Shown here: one piece after another, positions 21,517-23,857 of the stretch
How the letters are laid out: each line of letters begins with the position of its first letter
Position numbering within the stretch: the first letter of the stretch is position 1
From: DATLNF01 sp046590575
GTDB taxonomy: Bacteria; Actinomycetota; Actinomycetes; BP-191
DNA: 23,857 nt
NCBI GenBank assembly: GCA_046590575.1
Contig: JBKJUS010000014.1
Coordinates: forward strand, 1-23,857
Direction of reading: 5' to 3'
Position numbers and translations under genes: made by a program
Notes under the pieces: model-generated
Database searches by the model: none
Seen by the model: the letters and a program-made list of their open reading frames with translations, nothing else
What the model was told of the DNA's origin: nothing

Positions 21517-22032
21517 CTAGCCGAAGGGCAGCGGTTGGGAGCTGGCCGGTGGGGTGTAGTTGGGCGCGAACGGCGCCGTGCCGCCGCCCTCGCGGCCGAC
21601 CGCAAGGAGCCACAACGTGCGGCACTGCTCTTGCGCCAGCATCCGCACCAACCCCCGCACAGCCCCCTTCTGGAACGGCGCGTCGGCCTCCGTCACCTCG
21701 GCGTCGCCGCGGCCGAGCGTGTAGCCCGCCGCGGGGAATTCCTTGACGATGTAGAGCACGCCTTCCCGCAGTGAAGACTCCGTCGAGAAGCGCACCACGA
21801 TGACGCCACTACCGGTCGTCTCGACTTTCTCGATGACCGCCGTAGGGGGCTTAGGAATGTCGTCGGGAATCGTCGGCGGCCACATCGCCGGCGTGGGCGG
21901 CAGCGCGTTCGGACAGGCCGACGTCGTCGGGGCAGCAGTGACAGATGGCTTCGACGTGGGTTGCGGGTCCGCGCCAGCGCAGCCGGTGAGCACACCAATG
22001 ATGATCATGAACACCGTGGCGCGCAGGGTCAT
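21517..22032 (-). CDS. Small secreted lipoprotein of unknown function
   Basis: The 171-residue protein has a lipoprotein signal (MTLRATVFMIIIGVLTGC) with the acylated Cys at position 18. A Ser/Thr/Pro-rich linker and a globular domain (VEKVETTGSGVIVVRFSTES, YIVKEFPAAGYTLGRGDAEV, RGLVRMLAQEQCRTLWLLAV) follow. The domain is of an alpha/beta type that I cannot name. It may be an accessory extracellular protein. The start could also be ATG at 22065; the 22032 start gives the better signal peptide, and neither has a good ribosome binding site. It lies 29 nt before livH on the same strand and is divergent from the glycosyltransferase gene. Confidence 0.75.
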   Translation of the reverse strand: MTLRATVFMIIIGVLTGCAGADPQPTSKPSVTAAPTTSACPNALPPTPAMWPPTIPDDIPKPPTAVIEKVETTGSGVIVVRFSTESSLREGVLYIVKEFPAAGYTLGRGDAEVTEADAPFQKGAVRGLVRMLAQEQCRTLWLLAVGREGGGTAPFAPNYTPPASSQPLPFG

Positions 22033-22125
22033 GCGACCGAATGCGGGGCAGGGCACGACGTCCATCCGTCCATTGATCGGCGCTACGTTGATGCCTCCAG
22101 CATAAGGTCGAGCTGGAGGTACGGG

Positions 22126-23250
22126 GTGGGGTGGACGGTCGTGCACGTGACGCAACCCACCGATGCCGGCGTAGCCCGGTGTGTCGCCGACCTCGCCGCC
22201 GACCAGGTGAAACGAGGCCTGGTGGTCACCGTGGTGAGCCCGGCCCAGGCACCGCTCATCCAATGGCTGCGGGACTCCGGTGTCTCCCACCGGGCGTGGT
22301 CGGCGTCGCGCGAGCCGGGGTTGCAGGTGCTCGTCGAGACCCGGCGGCTGTCTGCCATCCTGCGGGAGCTCGAACCCGACGTCGTGCACCTGCATTCCGC
22401 CAAGGCCGGCCTGGTCGGACGGCTTGCCTTGCGCGGTCGCCGTACGACGGTGTTTCAGCCGCACGCCTGGTCATTCGACGCGGTCTCCGGTCCGGTCGCT
22501 CGGGCCGCGCTCGGCTGGGAACGGTTCGCTGCCCGGTGGGCCGATCGCATCGTTTGTGTGAGCGACGCCGAACGAGTGCGCGGCGAGCGCGCTCACATCT
22601 CGGCTCGATGGACGGTCGTGCCCAACGGGGTCAATACCGCCGTCCTCCGCGTAGCCGATAACGAGGATCGGGCCACCGCGCGCCACCGCCTCAGGCTCAG
22701 CGACGGCCCCCTCGTCGTGTGTGTCGGGCGACTGTGCCGGCAGAAGGGCCAGGACGTGCTCCTGGCAGCGTGGCCGGCGGTGCAAGCAGCTGTGCCAGGC
22801 GCTGAGCTGGTCCTCGTCGGGGACGGCCCCGACCGAACGGCGCTGGCAGCCTCCGCGGGCGGAGGCGTCACGCTCGTCGGCGCGCGCGACGACGTGCCTG
22901 ACTGGCTGGCCGCCGCTGACGTGGTCGCCGTCCCCTCGCGCTGGGAAGCGATGGCGCTCACTGTGCTCGAGGCGATGGCCCGGGGCCGGCCGGTCGTTGC
23001 GAGCGACGTAACCGGGATGCGCGAGTGCATCCCACCTGGCGCCGGCGCGGTCGTGCCGGCCGAGCGACCGGCCGCACTCGCCGCCGCGCTCATCGTTCGG
23101 CTCACGGATCCCGCGGTTGCGGCCGTCGAGGCCACCGCGGCGCGGGCGCATGTGGTCGCGCATCACCAGCTCGACCGGGCCTGCGCGGACGTCGTCGCGT
23201 TGTACGAATCGATCCTGATCGGACCAGATCGGTCACCTCGGCTCGACTAG
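22126..23250 (+). CDS. GT4-family glycosyltransferase
   Basis: The 374-residue protein is a GT-B fold retaining glycosyltransferase. The N-terminal WTVVHVTQPTDAGVARCVAD, the HLHSAKAGLVGRL acceptor side, VVPNGVNT and the donor side (CVGRLCRQKGQD, LVLVGDGPDR) are typical of GT4. The E-x7-E motif is E274 to E282 (WEAMALTVLEAMARGRPVV). It should transfer a sugar from a nucleotide-sugar to a lipid or polysaccharide; the sugar is unknown. GTG at 22126 is chosen because GGAGG lies 6 nt upstream; the open frame extends further but without similarity. The riboswitch-controlled secreted enzyme follows 178 nt later. Confidence 0.9.
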   Translation: MGWTVVHVTQPTDAGVARCVADLAADQVKRGLVVTVVSPAQAPLIQWLRDSGVSHRAWSASREPGLQVLVETRRLSAILRELEPDVVHLHSAKAGLVGRLALRGRRTTVFQPHAWSFDAVSGPVARAALGWERFAARWADRIVCVSDAERVRGERAHISARWTVVPNGVNTAVLRVADNEDRATARHRLRLSDGPLVVCVGRLCRQKGQDVLLAAWPAVQAAVPGAELVLVGDGPDRTALAASAGGGVTLVGARDDVPDWLAAADVVAVPSRWEAMALTVLEAMARGRPVVASDVTGMRECIPPGAGAVVPAERPAALAAALIVRLTDPAVAAVEATAARAHVVAHHQLDRACADVVALYESILIGPDRSPRLD

Positions 23251-23257
23251 TTCGCCG

Positions 23258-23274
23258 GTCCGGTTAGCCCGGAC
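23258..23274 (+). terminator. Short hairpin after the glycosyltransferase gene
   Basis: GTCCGG (23258-23263) pairs with CCGGAC (23269-23274) around a 5-nt loop, 8 nt past the stop codon. There is no T tract, so termination strength is uncertain. Confidence 0.4.
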
Positions 23275-23336
23275 AGGTGATTCTCGCAGTCGAATGCTTC
23301 AGCAAATGGCCCCGCGGCCGATGGTCCATTCGTACC

Positions 23337-23419
23337 CCTTCAGAAAAAGGCACACCTGCGGCGACGCAGGGTCGCAGAGCCAGGGGCCTCTCGGAGGCAG
23401 CCCAGCCGCCTAAGGAAGG
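23337..23419 (+). ncRNA. Class I cyclic-di-GMP riboswitch candidate (GEMM-like)
   Basis: The 5' leader of the secreted enzyme gene reads GGCACACC (23349-23356), then TGCG-GCGA-CGCA (a stem with a GNRA tetraloop, 23357-23368), then GGGTCGCAGAGCC (23369-23381). A short hairpin GCCTC-TCG-GAGGC (23386-23398) and CAGCCCAGCCGCC follow. Order and sequence follow the class I c-di-GMP aptamer as I remember it (GGCAAACC, GNRA stem, GGGACGCAAAGCC, second stem, CAGCC...GCCGCC). A closing helix CCTTC (23337-23341) with GAAGG (23415-23419) would include the ribosome binding site AAGGAAGG, so ligand binding could block translation. The second stem is shorter than in the canonical aptamer. Confidence 0.6.
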
Positions 23420-23428
23420 CGCCGCTCG

Positions 23429-23857
23429 ATGCTGCGTACCATCATCGTTCGCTCACTGGCCACGACGGCGGCCCTTGCGACCGCCGCCCTGCTCCTCCCC
23501 ACCTCAACGGCAGGAGCCGCGGCTATCCCGCAGCTTCGCGGCGCCCAGCTGCATGTCCTGTGGAGCAACAACACCAGCGCCGACGTGGATCGTCAGCTCA
23601 ACCTGCTGGTTTCCGCCAACGCCTCGGCGGCCCGCGTCGATGTGGCCTGGAGCAGCCTCCAGGACAAGGGCCGGGGGCTCATAGCCACCTGGTACCGCGA
23701 CCGCCTCGACTACCTGGTAGCGGGTGCGCACCAGCGCGGAATCAAGCTCATCCTCACCCTGCAGGACACGCCCTGCTGGGCGTCGAGCGCTCCCGACTCG
23801 CTCAAGCAGGACTGCGCCGGCGCCTACTGGGACCGCGGGGTCACCCGCTACGCGCCG
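23429..23857 (+). CDS. Secreted glycoside-hydrolase-like protein, N-terminal part (partial)
   Basis: The first 143 codons are present and the gene runs out of the window. A classic signal peptide (two Arg, then ATTAALATAALLLPTSTAGA) should be cleaved near residue 30. The mature part starts a TIM-barrel glycoside-hydrolase pattern: QLNLLVSANASAARVDVAWS (57-76), then YLVAGAHQRGIKLILTLQDT and PCWASSAP (95-122), as in GH5/GH39-type enzymes. The catalytic glutamates would lie further on. It is probably an extracellular polysaccharide-degrading enzyme. AAGGAAGG lies 9 nt before the ATG and overlaps the riboswitch candidate. Confidence 0.78.
   Translation, partial: MLRTIIVRSLATTAALATAALLLPTSTAGAAAIPQLRGAQLHVLWSNNTSADVDRQLNLLVSANASAARVDVAWSSLQDKGRGLIATWYRDRLDYLVAGAHQRGIKLILTLQDTPCWASSAPDSLKQDCAGAYWDRGVTRYAP

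Noticed and set aside
19910..21520. 536-codon plus-strand open frame opposite the liv genes
   Set aside because: It mirrors the coding frames of livH and the LivM-LivG fusion and has a Ser/Arg/Gln-rich composition without any recognisable domain.

Overview
The window is high-GC DNA from a mycothiol-type actinobacterium. The evidence is a SigR/RsrA pair, a WhiB protein, the actinobacterial ribosomal peptide bL37, a biotin synthase auxiliary protein, many GTG starts and several promoters placed so that transcripts would begin at or next to the start codon. No rRNA, tRNA, transposase, prophage or CRISPR array was seen, so this looks like chromosomal backbone. Several neighbours (TB7.3-like carrier, SigR/H with anti-sigma factor, WhiB, SRAP protein) also cluster around sigH in Mycobacterium.

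Region 1 (1-5.7 kb) has a biotin and acyl-CoA theme. It holds the 3' end of bioB, a 33-residue membrane peptide, a GNAT acetyltransferase, a hot-dog thioesterase and the auxiliary protein BsaP. An orphan PilT ATPase follows. A minus-strand operon then encodes a biotin carboxylase, a crotonase-family protein and a 71-residue biotin carrier, with no carboxyltransferase in view. A DUF5317-like membrane protein is divergent from it.

Region 2 (5.7-9.1 kb) is a cyclic-di-GMP module on the minus strand. A 25-residue membrane peptide, an intact HD-GYP phosphodiesterase and a degenerate HD-GYP protein lie in one apparent operon, with a long leader upstream. A strong, nearly perfect 24-bp hairpin closes the operon.

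Region 3 (9.1-17.5 kb) carries two unrecognised genes followed by bL37. Then come sigR-rsrA-epimerase on the minus strand and a divergent DtxR-family regulator, an alpha/beta hydrolase and a methyltransferase-like protein. A translationally coupled TraR/DksA-WhiB pair, a repeat-containing secreted protein and an SRAP (YedK/HMCES) protein complete it. A SigR-type promoter upstream of sigR suggests autoregulation and an N-terminally extended isoform.

Region 4 (17.5-23.9 kb) is a compact branched-chain-amino-acid-type ABC importer (LivH, a LivM-LivG fusion, a LivJ-like lipoprotein) with no LivF. A small lipoprotein, a GT4 glycosyltransferase and the 5' end of a secreted glycoside-hydrolase-like protein follow. 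The last gene is preceded by what looks like a class I cyclic-di-GMP riboswitch whose closing helix can cover the ribosome binding site. This would connect the c-di-GMP enzymes at 6-8.5 kb with a secreted polysaccharide-active enzyme, and is the most interesting signal here.
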